From: an uncultured Acetatifactor sp.
GTDB taxonomy: Bacteria; Bacillota; Clostridia; Lachnospirales; Lachnospiraceae
DNA: 64,000 nt
Assembly: GCA_947581865.1 (NCBI GenBank)
Contig: CANPWA010000001.1
Location: 166,530-230,529 of the forward strand
Direction of reading: 5' to 3'
The translations under genes and the position numbers were made by a program. Below the pieces are notes generated by a model that did no database searches, was not told the origin of the DNA, and saw nothing but the letters and a program-made list of their open reading frames with translations. Shown here in pieces: positions 19,414 through 28,842 of the stretch (its first letter is position 1; each line of letters begins with the position of its first letter).

Positions 19414-20265
19414 TTGGGCAGAGAGAGACGGAGGAAGTCGAAAATCATATATGGAATCCTCGCAGCCCTGGTGTTTGTGGCCCTTGCGGGAGTTACCTTT
19501 CCCCGCGGGCAGAGGAAGATTCAGAGGACGGAATATCCGGTAGTGATACTGGGGGACAGCCTGTTGGGGCTGTGCCGGGACGAAACTTCCGTGTCAGAAA
19601 TCCTGAGCAGACGGCTGGGAAGAGAAGTGTTCAACGGGGCCTTCGGCGGGACCTGTATGGCGGTACAAAATCAGCATACGGGCGATATTTATACCACGGA
19701 ACTGTTGAGTATGGTGAGTCTGTCTAAGGCTGTGGCGGCGGACGATTTCGGTGTACAGCAGACTGTCCGCGGCAGACGGGAAGTGATGGACTATTTCATG
19801 GATACGGTGGATGAGCTGGAATGTGTGGATTTTCGGAAGGTGGAGATTTTGATCCTGGAATTTGGGATCAATGACTATCACGCCGGAATCCCCTTGGAGA
19901 ACGAACAAGACCCTTTCGATGAGACCACTTATGCGGGAGCGCTCAGGAGTGTGATCCATACGCTGCGAAAGAGTAATCCGGACATGAGGATCATACTCGC
20001 CACCCCTACCTACTCCTGGTATCCCTCCCATAAGCTGACCTGTGAGGAGTATGTGACAGGGGATGTATTTCTGGAGGCATATGTGGAGAAAGAGAAGGAC
20101 GTGGGGGAAGAGATGGACGTGGAGGTGATCGACCTGTATCATGGGATGTACGAACACGAGGTCTGGGACGATTGGAAGACCTACACGATAGACGGGCTGC
20201 ACCCCAATTTAGATGCGAGGGAGTGGATCGCCGGCAGGCTGGAGGCGGCGATCCTTGACAGATAA
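19414..20265 (+). CDS. SGNH/GDSL-like hydrolase with N-terminal membrane anchor
   Basis: VVILGDSLLGLC, NGAFGGT, ILEFGINDYHAG, TIDGLHPNLDAREWI; TTG start. Confidence 0.8.
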   Translation: MGRERRRKSKIIYGILAALVFVALAGVTFPRGQRKIQRTEYPVVILGDSLLGLCRDETSVSEILSRRLGREVFNGAFGGTCMAVQNQHTGDIYTTELLSMVSLSKAVAADDFGVQQTVRGRREVMDYFMDTVDELECVDFRKVEILILEFGINDYHAGIPLENEQDPFDETTYAGALRSVIHTLRKSNPDMRIILATPTYSWYPSHKLTCEEYVTGDVFLEAYVEKEKDVGEEMDVEVIDLYHGMYEHEVWDDWKTYTIDGLHPNLDAREWIAGRLEAAILDR

Positions 20266-20299
20266 CATACCAAGAGGGGCAGGGAAAGAGGAACGTGAC

Positions 20300-21862
20300 A
20301 TGGCGATGACGGAGAAGACGCCCACCGGCTTGCTGACAGCATGGCGGCAGGGCATACCAAAAGAATATAAGACGGCGTTTGTCTCGGCGTTTGTCCTGGG
20401 GCTTTTGATCCATATGCCGGTGCTTTTGTCGGATATTCCCAATCATGACGGTCTGGGGAGTATGTATTTCGACCAAAATATGATCACCTCCGGCAGATGG
20501 TTTCTCACGGTTGCCTGCGGATTTTCTTCTTATTATACCGTTCCGTGGGTCATCGGTCTGTTGGGGCTGTTCTTTCTGGGGCTTGCGGCAGCGGCGCTTG
20601 CGGCGCTTCTGGAGATACGGGATCCGGTGACGGCCGCGCTGCTGGCAGGGCTTTTAGTGAGTTTTCCCGCCCTGGCGTCCACCTTTGCCTATGTGTTTAC
20701 CATGGACGGCTATATGCTGGCGCTGCTTCTGGCAGTGCTCTCCGTGCTCTGTACGAAGAAGTGGCGGAAGGGCTTCCTGCCGGGCGCGCTGTGTCTTGCC
20801 TTCAGCATGGGTACCTATCAGGCATATCTGCCCTTTGCGATTCTTTTGTGCTGCTACGAATCGCTTATGATCTTTATGGAGGAGGGGAAACCGGGCAGAA
20901 AAGCGGCAAAGATACTGCCCTATTTCTATATGGGTGTATTGGGAGTGGTCTTCTATTATGTACTCCTGCGCATTTTGTTGTTGATACAGGGAAAAGAGCT
21001 TGCCTCCTATCAGGGCATCGACGGTATGGAGGGCGGCTCCTCCGCTTTTGGACCGGACGCTTTCTCTCATATATATCGGGATTTCGCAAGTTTTACCCTG
21101 AAGGGCAATGTGTTTTTCCAGAATGTGTTCTCCGCGGCGGCGGTGCTGGCGCTGGCGATTCTGACTCTGTCTGTGCTGGGCGGGCTTGCCAGGAAAAGAA
21201 AATGGTGGAAGTGTCCCGGATTTTTCGCTATAATAGCTTTGACGGCAGTGATACTGCCTCTTGCAGCCAATGTGATCTTATTGATTTCCCCGGATGTGAC
21301 TTATCATCTGCTCATGCGTTATCAGTGGGTGCTCCTTCTCATTCTTCCGCTGGCGTTTGTGGACAGGGCGGCGGGCAGGGACCGGGCAGGGAACGTGCTG
21401 CGCAAAGGAGCGCTCCTGGCGGCGGCGGTGCTGGTGTTTCATTACGGGCTGGCCGACAATATCGGTTACTCCAATCTGCAGAAACGCTACGAAAAAACGT
21501 ATGCCTATTGTGTGCGGCTGCTGGACAGGATCGAACAGACGGAAGGGTATTATCAGGGGATCCCCATCGCCATGGTGGGAGTTGTGGGCTACAATCCTTT
21601 TCCTGAGACGGATATCACTTTGCCCGTGACATCCAATATGATCGGTTTAAACGGGGATACCCTTCTCTATACCGGGGAAAATTATGAGGTCTTTATCAAA
21701 AACTATCTGGGGGCGACGCTCAATATCCTGTCCCCGGAGGAGATGGAGGATATCTATTTCTCACCGGAATATATCGAGATGGAGAGTTTTCCCGCGGCGT
21801 CCTCGGTGAAGGTTGTGGACGGCATTATGTATGTGAAGACGGAAAATGTAGGGAGGGACTGA
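20300..21862 (+). CDS. GtrII-family-like polytopic membrane protein
   Basis: DIPNHDGLGSMYFDQNMITSGRWFLTVACG motif followed by many TM helices, as in GtrII-type proteins. Confidence 0.7.
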   Translation: MAMTEKTPTGLLTAWRQGIPKEYKTAFVSAFVLGLLIHMPVLLSDIPNHDGLGSMYFDQNMITSGRWFLTVACGFSSYYTVPWVIGLLGLFFLGLAAAALAALLEIRDPVTAALLAGLLVSFPALASTFAYVFTMDGYMLALLLAVLSVLCTKKWRKGFLPGALCLAFSMGTYQAYLPFAILLCCYESLMIFMEEGKPGRKAAKILPYFYMGVLGVVFYYVLLRILLLIQGKELASYQGIDGMEGGSSAFGPDAFSHIYRDFASFTLKGNVFFQNVFSAAAVLALAILTLSVLGGLARKRKWWKCPGFFAIIALTAVILPLAANVILLISPDVTYHLLMRYQWVLLLILPLAFVDRAAGRDRAGNVLRKGALLAAAVLVFHYGLADNIGYSNLQKRYEKTYAYCVRLLDRIEQTEGYYQGIPIAMVGVVGYNPFPETDITLPVTSNMIGLNGDTLLYTGENYEVFIKNYLGATLNILSPEEMEDIYFSPEYIEMESFPAASSVKVVDGIMYVKTENVGRD

Positions 21863-21865
21863 ACA

Positions 21866-22819
21866 ATGTCGCTGTTATCGGTCGTTTTACCCGCCTATAA
21901 TGAAGAACAGAATATCGCGAACACCGCCGGGGTCCTGTCCGGGCTCCTGGAGAGGGAGGGGATCGACTATGAGCTTGTGTTTATCAGCGACGGCTCGAAG
22001 GACGGCACCTATGCGGAAATACGGAAGGCGTCGGCGCAGAATCCCCGGATCAAGGGGGCGCAGTTCTCCCGGAACTTCGGCAAGGAGGCGGCGATCTTTG
22101 CCGGGCTGGAACTTGCCTCGGGGGATGCGGTGGTGGTCATGGACTGCGATCTGCAGCATCCGCCCCAGACGATCCCGCTGATGTGGGAGAAGTGGAAAGC
22201 GGGCGCGGAGATCGTGGAGGGGATCAAGTCCTCCAGGGGAAAGGAAAGTCTTGGATACCGGCTTTCCGCGGGGCTGTTCTACCGCATCATGAGCAGGCTG
22301 ATCAAGATCGATATGAATGCGTCCTCGGACTTTAAGCTGCTGGACCGGAAAGTGGTAAACGTCCTTCTGGAGCTTCCGGAGAGAAATACTTTTTTCCGGG
22401 CATTGACATTTTGGGCAGGATTTCGCACGGAGAGCGTGGAGTACGAGGTGCAGAAGCGGCAGTTCGGCAAGAGCAAATGGTCTCTCTGGAGCCTGATGAA
22501 ATACGCCGTTACCAATGCCACTTCCTTCAGCACCATGCCGCTGCAGATCGTGACGGTGACGGGAGCGGCGTCGATCGTGGGAAGCGTGATCCTGGCGGTG
22601 CAGACGCTGGTGCGATATCTGATGGGAGCGTCTGTGGAGGGCTTTACCACAGTGATCCTGCTCATCCTGATCATCGGCGGCTTCATCATGCTCAGCCTGG
22701 GGATCATCGGGCATTATCTGGCGCGTATCTATGAGGAAGTCAAAGGCAGACCCAAATACATCATAAGCCGTGTCACGGACAATGTGCCGGAAAATGCCGC
22801 CGGCATCTGGAAACGGTGA
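21866..22819 (+). CDS. GT2 glycosyltransferase with two C-terminal TM helices (GtrB/DPM1-like)
   Basis: SLLSVVLPAYNEEQNIANT, MDCDLQHPPQTIP, SRNFGKEAAIFAGLE, C-terminal hydrophobic pair. Confidence 0.92.
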   Translation: MSLLSVVLPAYNEEQNIANTAGVLSGLLEREGIDYELVFISDGSKDGTYAEIRKASAQNPRIKGAQFSRNFGKEAAIFAGLELASGDAVVVMDCDLQHPPQTIPLMWEKWKAGAEIVEGIKSSRGKESLGYRLSAGLFYRIMSRLIKIDMNASSDFKLLDRKVVNVLLELPERNTFFRALTFWAGFRTESVEYEVQKRQFGKSKWSLWSLMKYAVTNATSFSTMPLQIVTVTGAASIVGSVILAVQTLVRYLMGASVEGFTTVILLILIIGGFIMLSLGIIGHYLARIYEEVKGRPKYIISRVTDNVPENAAGIWKR

Positions 22820-22831
22820 GAGGAGAAGAAA

Positions 22832-23962
22832 ATGATCAACTTTAATGTGCCGCCCTATGTGGAGACGGCTGCGGAATATATTCAGGAATGCGTGAAAAAT
22901 CAAAAGATCTGCGGGGACGGACCCTACACCGCAAAGTGCAGCCGCTGGATCGAGGAACACACGGGGACGGCAAAATGCCTGCTCACCACCTCCTGCACCC
23001 ATGCCACGGAGATGGCAGCGCTTCTGACCGGAGTGGGAGAGGGAGACGAGGTGATCATGCCCTCCTACACCTTTGTGTCCACGGCCAACGCTTTTGTGCT
23101 GAGGGGAGCGGTTCCGGTGTTCGTGGACATCCGCCCGGACACCATGAATATCGACGAGACAAAGATCGAGGCGGCAATCACGGATAAGACAAAGGGAATC
23201 GTCCCCGTACATTACGCGGGAGTTTCCTGTGAGATGGATACCATCATGGAGATCGCCGGAAGACATGATCTGTGGGTGGTGGAAGATGCGGCCCAGGGCG
23301 TGATGGCCTCCTATAAGGGGAAGGCGCTGGGAAGCATCGGGGACTTCGGCTGCTTTAGTTTCCATGAGACGAAAAACTACAGCATGGGCGAGGGCGGCGC
23401 GCTGCTCATCCGGGACGCGGCTTATGTGGAGGAGGCGGAGATCATCCGTGAGAAGGGCACGAACCGCAGCAAATATTTCAGAGGACAGATCGACAAATAT
23501 TCCTGGGTGGGACGCGGATCCTCCTATCTGCCCAGCGATATGAACGCGGCGTATCTGTACTCCCAGCTGGAGATCGCGGAGAAGATCAACGAGGCGAGAC
23601 TGGCGTGCTGGAGGCGGTATTATGAGAATCTGTCGCCGCTTCGGGACGCGGGGAAACTGGAGCTTCCGGTGGTTCCGGAGGGCTGTACCCACAATGCCCA
23701 TATGTTTTATATCAAACTTAAGGATCTGGAACAGCGGGAAGCGCTGAAGGCGTTTTTGTATCAGAACGGGATTTTGGCAGTCTTTCATTATGTGCCCCTG
23801 CACACCGCGGCGGCAGGGAAAAAGTACGGGCGTTTCCACGGGGAGGACATCTACACCACGAAGGAGAGTGAGCGCCTGCTGCGTCTCCCCCTGTATTATG
23901 GGCTGAGTATGGAAAATGTGGACTATATCTGTGGCAGGGTCAAAGAGTTTCTGGGAGCGTGA
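22832..23962 (+). CDS. rffA: dTDP-4-amino-4,6-dideoxygalactose transaminase-like (WecE/RffA)
   Basis: MINFNVPP...CGDGPYT, GDEVIMPSYTFVSTANAFVLRGA, PDTMNIDETKIEAAITDKTKGIVPVHYAGVSCEMDTIM, FSFHETKNYSMGEGGA, IREKGTNRSKYFRGQIDKY; matches the remembered E. coli WecE sequence along most of its length. Confidence 0.92.
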   Translation: MINFNVPPYVETAAEYIQECVKNQKICGDGPYTAKCSRWIEEHTGTAKCLLTTSCTHATEMAALLTGVGEGDEVIMPSYTFVSTANAFVLRGAVPVFVDIRPDTMNIDETKIEAAITDKTKGIVPVHYAGVSCEMDTIMEIAGRHDLWVVEDAAQGVMASYKGKALGSIGDFGCFSFHETKNYSMGEGGALLIRDAAYVEEAEIIREKGTNRSKYFRGQIDKYSWVGRGSSYLPSDMNAAYLYSQLEIAEKINEARLACWRRYYENLSPLRDAGKLELPVVPEGCTHNAHMFYIKLKDLEQREALKAFLYQNGILAVFHYVPLHTAAAGKKYGRFHGEDIYTTKESERLLRLPLYYGLSMENVDYICGRVKEFLGA

Positions 23963-23983
23963 CGGGATACAAAAGGAGTGTTT

Positions 23984-25225
23984 ATGCGGAAAGTGCTAAA
24001 GGGCTGCACCGGGGTGATCCGCGGGGTGATCTTCATAGGCTTCAGCGTCCAGATCGTTCTGGGAATTCTCTGGATGTTCAATGCTTTTGCGAGGCTGCAC
24101 AGCCTGGGCAGAGGCATTGTCTGCGTGGGTCAGATTTTTGCGGCTGCCCTTGCAGTTTTCTTTTTCCTGAGATGTGCCGGGGGAGAGCGGCGCAGGCTCA
24201 ATCTTTGGCAGAGCGGTTTTGCGGTGCTGGCTGTTCTTACGTTTCCCATGGTGATGCAGTGTCTGACGGAGCCGGACAGAAGAGTATTTGCCGCCGCGCT
24301 TCTTTTGGGGGAGAGCGGCTGTATCTGCGGCAGGCTGTGCCGGGAAGAAAGCGGCGGACAAAAAGGTTTTCCCATTCTCGGGGCATGCTGCTGGCTTGCG
24401 GCAGGGCTGCTTTTGGGGGAATATCTCTGGCTGGGACTGTTTCCCATGCTCTGTTATATTTTTCTGGAGAGGGGCTGCCCGGACCGGGGAATGGGGTTTG
24501 TGTTGGGAAAGGTGATGCCGGTTCTCGCCGTGGGAGGGCTGATCGGGGGAATCGGCAGTTTTTATCGGGAGCCGGACGATTTCGCGGCAGTGATGGCGGA
24601 CCGGGTTGCCTGGACCACCCTCTATTCGGATTATTCCCGGCTGCCGGAAGAGTACCGGAAAATGATTCCCTATGACGTGCTGACGGAGAGCACCTATGAG
24701 GTGACAGGCGTCAAAACGATCCTGGTGCCTGCCCTGGAGGAAAAACTGGGGATTGACGGGACGCGTCAGATCCTGTGGGAGCTGAGCGCGGCTGCATGGA
24801 AAGGCAGCAAAGCGCGGATCGTGAAGGAAATGGTCTGGGATGCCGCGGGATATCTGATCCCTGCGACAGTGGTTCCCCTGCAGCTTGAGGGAAGGGCGTA
24901 CGACTCTTATACGGGAATCAATTACCGGCAGCTTCTGCTGCCCGCTCCCCGTCTGGGGAAATGGTATATGGATTATGGCTGCTGGTGGTTTGGGACCGCC
25001 CTGATCCTGCGCATGGCTTTGTGGCTGCTCACAGAACGCCGGGTGGAGCGGAAAGCATTGCTTGCGGCGGGGGGAACGATGCTGTTCTGCGCCATATGGT
25101 ACGCCTTGAGCGGCGCGGGCAAGATGGATTATAAAAATACAATGTATGGGCTTAGTCTGTGGATGCTGTGGTTTGCGCCGGCGGCTTTTGATGCCGCAGA
25201 GGCGGGCGGGGAGGATTTACCATGA
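23984..25225 (+). CDS. Hypothetical polytopic membrane protein
   Basis: Multiple TM segments around a long extracytoplasmic loop; RBS AAAGGAG before ATG. Confidence 0.6.
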   Translation: MRKVLKGCTGVIRGVIFIGFSVQIVLGILWMFNAFARLHSLGRGIVCVGQIFAAALAVFFFLRCAGGERRRLNLWQSGFAVLAVLTFPMVMQCLTEPDRRVFAAALLLGESGCICGRLCREESGGQKGFPILGACCWLAAGLLLGEYLWLGLFPMLCYIFLERGCPDRGMGFVLGKVMPVLAVGGLIGGIGSFYREPDDFAAVMADRVAWTTLYSDYSRLPEEYRKMIPYDVLTESTYEVTGVKTILVPALEEKLGIDGTRQILWELSAAAWKGSKARIVKEMVWDAAGYLIPATVVPLQLEGRAYDSYTGINYRQLLLPAPRLGKWYMDYGCWWFGTALILRMALWLLTERRVERKALLAAGGTMLFCAIWYALSGAGKMDYKNTMYGLSLWMLWFAPAAFDAAEAGGEDLP

Positions 25226-26985
25226 AAAGAGAGAGGGTTCTTTTTGCGGCAGGTTTTGCCGCCGTGGCGCTTCTTTCACTGCCCTGTATGCTTCTCGGAG
25301 AGCAGGCAGTCTTTACCTATCACGACCAGCTGGACGGGGAACTGCCCGCATATATCCTGCAGGCAAAGCACCTTTGGGACGGTGACGTTCTGCCTGAATT
25401 TTTGGGAGGGGCGTCCAAGACCGCGCTGATGCCGCCTGCCCCGGGCTGTGTTCTCCTGTTTCGGGTATTGTCTCCGCTGACTTCGCTGATCCTCATGCAG
25501 CTTGCGGGCAGCCTGGCAGGGTATGTGGGAATGTATCTGTTGTGCAGGAAGGCAGCGGGAAATGAGACCGCGGCGCTGATCGCGGGGGGCTTTTATGCCG
25601 CCCTGCCTTTTCTCCCGGTGTACGGGCTTTCCCAGTTTGGGCTGCCCCTGCTTTTGTGGTGTGTGCTCTGCGCCCGGGATGGGAAGGGGGGCAGGTCGCT
25701 TGCGGGGGCGGCGCTTTATGGGCTGGTCTATGCCTTTCATTCCTCTTTGGTCTTGGTGGGATTTGGCGTGCTGGGCGTGCTGGCGCTGTGGATTTTTTGG
25801 GAGTTGTCCGGTGTGTTCAGGGAGCCCTCCGAAAAAATAACGGCAAAACGCGGCGGGCTGCGCATGGGAGTGCTCTGGCTGTGCCTGTGCATCCCCTATC
25901 TTCTGTGCAATCATGACCTCATCGCTCAGCTGTTGGGCGCGGGGGATGCCGCAAGTTCCCACAAGGAGGAATATGTGCTTTCCGGCACGGGGCTGTGGCC
26001 GGGCTGGTGGTCCGCCCTGCTTCACGGGGGTCAGCACAGCGAGGATTATCACCTGGGTTTTGCCCTGTTTGTGGCAGCGGTTCTGGGGCTGTGCATTTTC
26101 CGCAGACATCGGGACTCTTCTCGGACGGATATCCGGCGTGTCATGACCACAGCGCTGACAGGGATCCTGCTGCTGGCAGGTATTTCCGCTCTTTGGAATA
26201 CTTCTGCGGCAGTCTCTCTCCGGGGACGAATGGGCGCCTTGGGCGCCTTTCAGCTGGATCGGCTGTTGTGGCTTTGCCCCTGTCTCTGGTATCTGCTTTT
26301 GGGGTGTGCGCTGGCGTATGTCATGCGCCTGCTTCGGGAGGAGAAAACCTTCGCAAGGGCTTTGGGTGCGGCCGGCTGTATTCTGGCAGTGGTCTCTTTG
26401 GGAGTGACCGGGCTGGGGATCTTGAAAAACAGCGATGTCAAGTCGAACCTGCAGAAGCTCTGCAATGCGGATTATCCTGCGTTTAGCTACGGTGATTATT
26501 ACGCGGTGGGCGTGATGGAACAGGTGCGGGATTTTATGACGGAATATACGGGGGAGGAGCCGGAGGCGTACCGGGTGGTGAGCTTAGGGATCGACCCGGC
26601 AGCCGCCCTGTATCACGGATTTTACTGTCTGGACGGTTATTCCAACAATTATTCCCTGGAATATAAGCACCGCTTCCGCAGAGTGATCGCTCCCGCGCTT
26701 GAGGAAAGCGAGTATCTGCGGGATTATTTTGACGACTGGGGCAATCGTTGTTATCTCTTTGGCACCGAGAGCCCGGGGTATTACACCATCGAAAAGAACG
26801 GATTTTATTTTCAGCATCTGGAGTGTGACACAAAGGCGCTCAGAGAGCTTGGGGGGAATTATCTTTTTTCTGCCGCCTATATCGCCAACAGTGACGAGCT
26901 GGGGCTGACGCTTCTGCGGGAGGAGCCCTTTGAGACCCAGGAGAGTTACTATCGCATTTTTGTCTATGAGGTGGCAGAGCCCTGA
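25222..26985 (+). CDS. Polytopic membrane protein, DUF6044-like (paralogue of 8213-9958)
   Basis: TYHDQLDGELPAYILQAKHL, PVYGLSQFGLPL, LDGYSNNYSLEYKHRFRRVIAPALEES, WGNRCYLF; ATGA overlap. Confidence 0.65.
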   Translation: MKRERVLFAAGFAAVALLSLPCMLLGEQAVFTYHDQLDGELPAYILQAKHLWDGDVLPEFLGGASKTALMPPAPGCVLLFRVLSPLTSLILMQLAGSLAGYVGMYLLCRKAAGNETAALIAGGFYAALPFLPVYGLSQFGLPLLLWCVLCARDGKGGRSLAGAALYGLVYAFHSSLVLVGFGVLGVLALWIFWELSGVFREPSEKITAKRGGLRMGVLWLCLCIPYLLCNHDLIAQLLGAGDAASSHKEEYVLSGTGLWPGWWSALLHGGQHSEDYHLGFALFVAAVLGLCIFRRHRDSSRTDIRRVMTTALTGILLLAGISALWNTSAAVSLRGRMGALGAFQLDRLLWLCPCLWYLLLGCALAYVMRLLREEKTFARALGAAGCILAVVSLGVTGLGILKNSDVKSNLQKLCNADYPAFSYGDYYAVGVMEQVRDFMTEYTGEEPEAYRVVSLGIDPAAALYHGFYCLDGYSNNYSLEYKHRFRRVIAPALEESEYLRDYFDDWGNRCYLFGTESPGYYTIEKNGFYFQHLECDTKALRELGGNYLFSAAYIANSDELGLTLLREEPFETQESYYRIFVYEVAEP

Positions 26986-27018
26986 GGAACAAAGTTCCAA
27001 AGAAGCAAGAGGAGACAG

Positions 27019-28842
27019 ATGGGAAAAGAAGATAGAAAGCCGCTTGCCGGAAAAGTAACTGCATATGGACCGGAGTTTTTGGTCATCCTGCTGTGCGCGG
27101 TGCTTTTGCTGGGCGATATCAGTCATAAAAAGGGTTACCACATGGATGAACTTTTGAGCTTTGAACTTGCAAATGCGCTGTTTAATCCGTGGATCGTGCC
27201 CACCCAGCCCCAGGGAAGGCTGGCGAAATTTGTGGAAGATGAGCTGCGGGGTGAAACCTTTGGGGAAACCTGTAAAAACCTTGCGGATACGGTGCAGGAT
27301 ATCCTGCAAAACCGCGGGAACAGCAAGATCCTGTCCTATCAGGCGGATGTGTATCCGGAGCCGGTGTGGATCACCAGACAGCAGTTCCTCGATTATATCA
27401 CGGTGGATGACGGGGATGCCTTCCAATATCTGTCGGTATATTTTAATGTAAAGGACGACAATCATCCCCCTCTGCACTTTATGGCGCTGCATACGGTATG
27501 CTCCCTTTTCCGGGGACGGATCACACCTCTGATGGGATGCGGGATCAATCTCGTGTGTGTGCTGGGTGTCATGGGCATGCTGATGTGGCTGGGACGCAGA
27601 CTGCTGGCCGGGGAGTATTCCGACGGCTCAGAAAACAGCTATGGAAGGTGGACGGGGCTTTTCGCGGCAGCGCTCTACGGGCTGTCCGCGGGGGCGCTCT
27701 CCACCACACTTTTGATCCGGATGTACGCCATGGTGACATTCTTTTGTGTGGCATTCTTTGCCATACACATAGACAGGCTCTATGGCAGGCATGGTTTTGC
27801 GAAGGGCAATAAACTCCTGTTTGCAGTGACAGTGCTGGGATTCTGGACACAGTATTTCTTTCTGTTCTATTGTCTGATCCTGGCGGCAGTGACGGTTGTG
27901 GTCTTATGGCGCGGAAAACGCAGAAAAGAGCTGTGGGCGTATGTCAGAACGGAGCTGTCTGCCGCTGTGGCGGGAGTACTGGTATTTCCGTTCTCCATCC
28001 CGGACGTGTTCTCCAGCGGAAGGGGAGTGGAGGCATTGACAAATCTCTCCTTAGGGCTTTCCGGCTATGGGGAGCGGCTTGCCGCATTCGGGAAAATTCT
28101 GACGGAGCGTCTGGGCGTGGGCTGTGTGGCTCTGATGCTGGCAGCCCTGGCGGCAGAGCTTGTCCTTTTGTTTTGCAGGAGAAGGAATACGGATCAAAGC
28201 GGCGGCAGGGACAAAAAGCCTGCCTCTTCCCGCACGGCGGAGAAGATCTGTGTGTGTGTTCTGCCGGCGGCAGGATATTTTCTGCTGGCGGCGCGCATGT
28301 CCCCCTATCTGGTGGACAGATATATCATGCCCCTGTTTCCCTTTGCGGTCCTTTTTATGGTAACGGCAGTGATGTGGCTTGCCGTGCGGCTGAGAGGGAC
28401 AGGAAGCTTACGCCCCGCACTGGGTAAGGTGCTGCCTGCGGCAGTGCTTCTGGCGGCAGTGGTCTGCCAGCTTTGGGATCCTCTGCGGTATCAGGACAGC
28501 TATCTCTATGAGAACTACCCTGTCCAGGAGGCGATCGCGGAGCAATACGCCGGGCTGCCCTGCATCTGTGTGGGGGAGGGTGTGGGGTATTACGAAAATC
28601 TCCTGGAGTTCACCCACTATGAGAAAACCCTGATCCTGACGCCCGGGGAATTGGAAAACCGCAGAGAGAGAGCCTCCCTCGACTCTCTGGAACAGGCGGT
28701 GCTGCTCCTGAAGGACGGGACGGACCGGGAGGCGGTGTGTGATATTCTGGAGAAAGAGTACGGGCTGTCTCCCCGGGAGACGCTGCTGGAGACCGGGAGC
28801 GTGTACGGCGACAGAATCCTATTGTTAAAACGGAGAAAATAG
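27019..28842 (+). CDS. GT39/ArnT-like (PMT_2) glycosyltransferase-type membrane protein
   Basis: HMDELLSFELANALFNP, DNHPPLHFMALH motifs and many TM helices. Confidence 0.7.
   Translation: MGKEDRKPLAGKVTAYGPEFLVILLCAVLLLGDISHKKGYHMDELLSFELANALFNPWIVPTQPQGRLAKFVEDELRGETFGETCKNLADTVQDILQNRGNSKILSYQADVYPEPVWITRQQFLDYITVDDGDAFQYLSVYFNVKDDNHPPLHFMALHTVCSLFRGRITPLMGCGINLVCVLGVMGMLMWLGRRLLAGEYSDGSENSYGRWTGLFAAALYGLSAGALSTTLLIRMYAMVTFFCVAFFAIHIDRLYGRHGFAKGNKLLFAVTVLGFWTQYFFLFYCLILAAVTVVVLWRGKRRKELWAYVRTELSAAVAGVLVFPFSIPDVFSSGRGVEALTNLSLGLSGYGERLAAFGKILTERLGVGCVALMLAALAAELVLLFCRRRNTDQSGGRDKKPASSRTAEKICVCVLPAAGYFLLAARMSPYLVDRYIMPLFPFAVLFMVTAVMWLAVRLRGTGSLRPALGKVLPAAVLLAAVVCQLWDPLRYQDSYLYENYPVQEAIAEQYAGLPCICVGEGVGYYENLLEFTHYEKTLILTPGELENRRERASLDSLEQAVLLLKDGTDREAVCDILEKEYGLSPRETLLETGSVYGDRILLLKRRK

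Noticed and set aside
21887-23839. 650-aa antisense ORF spanning the GT2 and rffA genes
   Set aside because: Both sense genes are confidently assigned; the antisense product is His/Arg-rich and lacks recognisable motifs.
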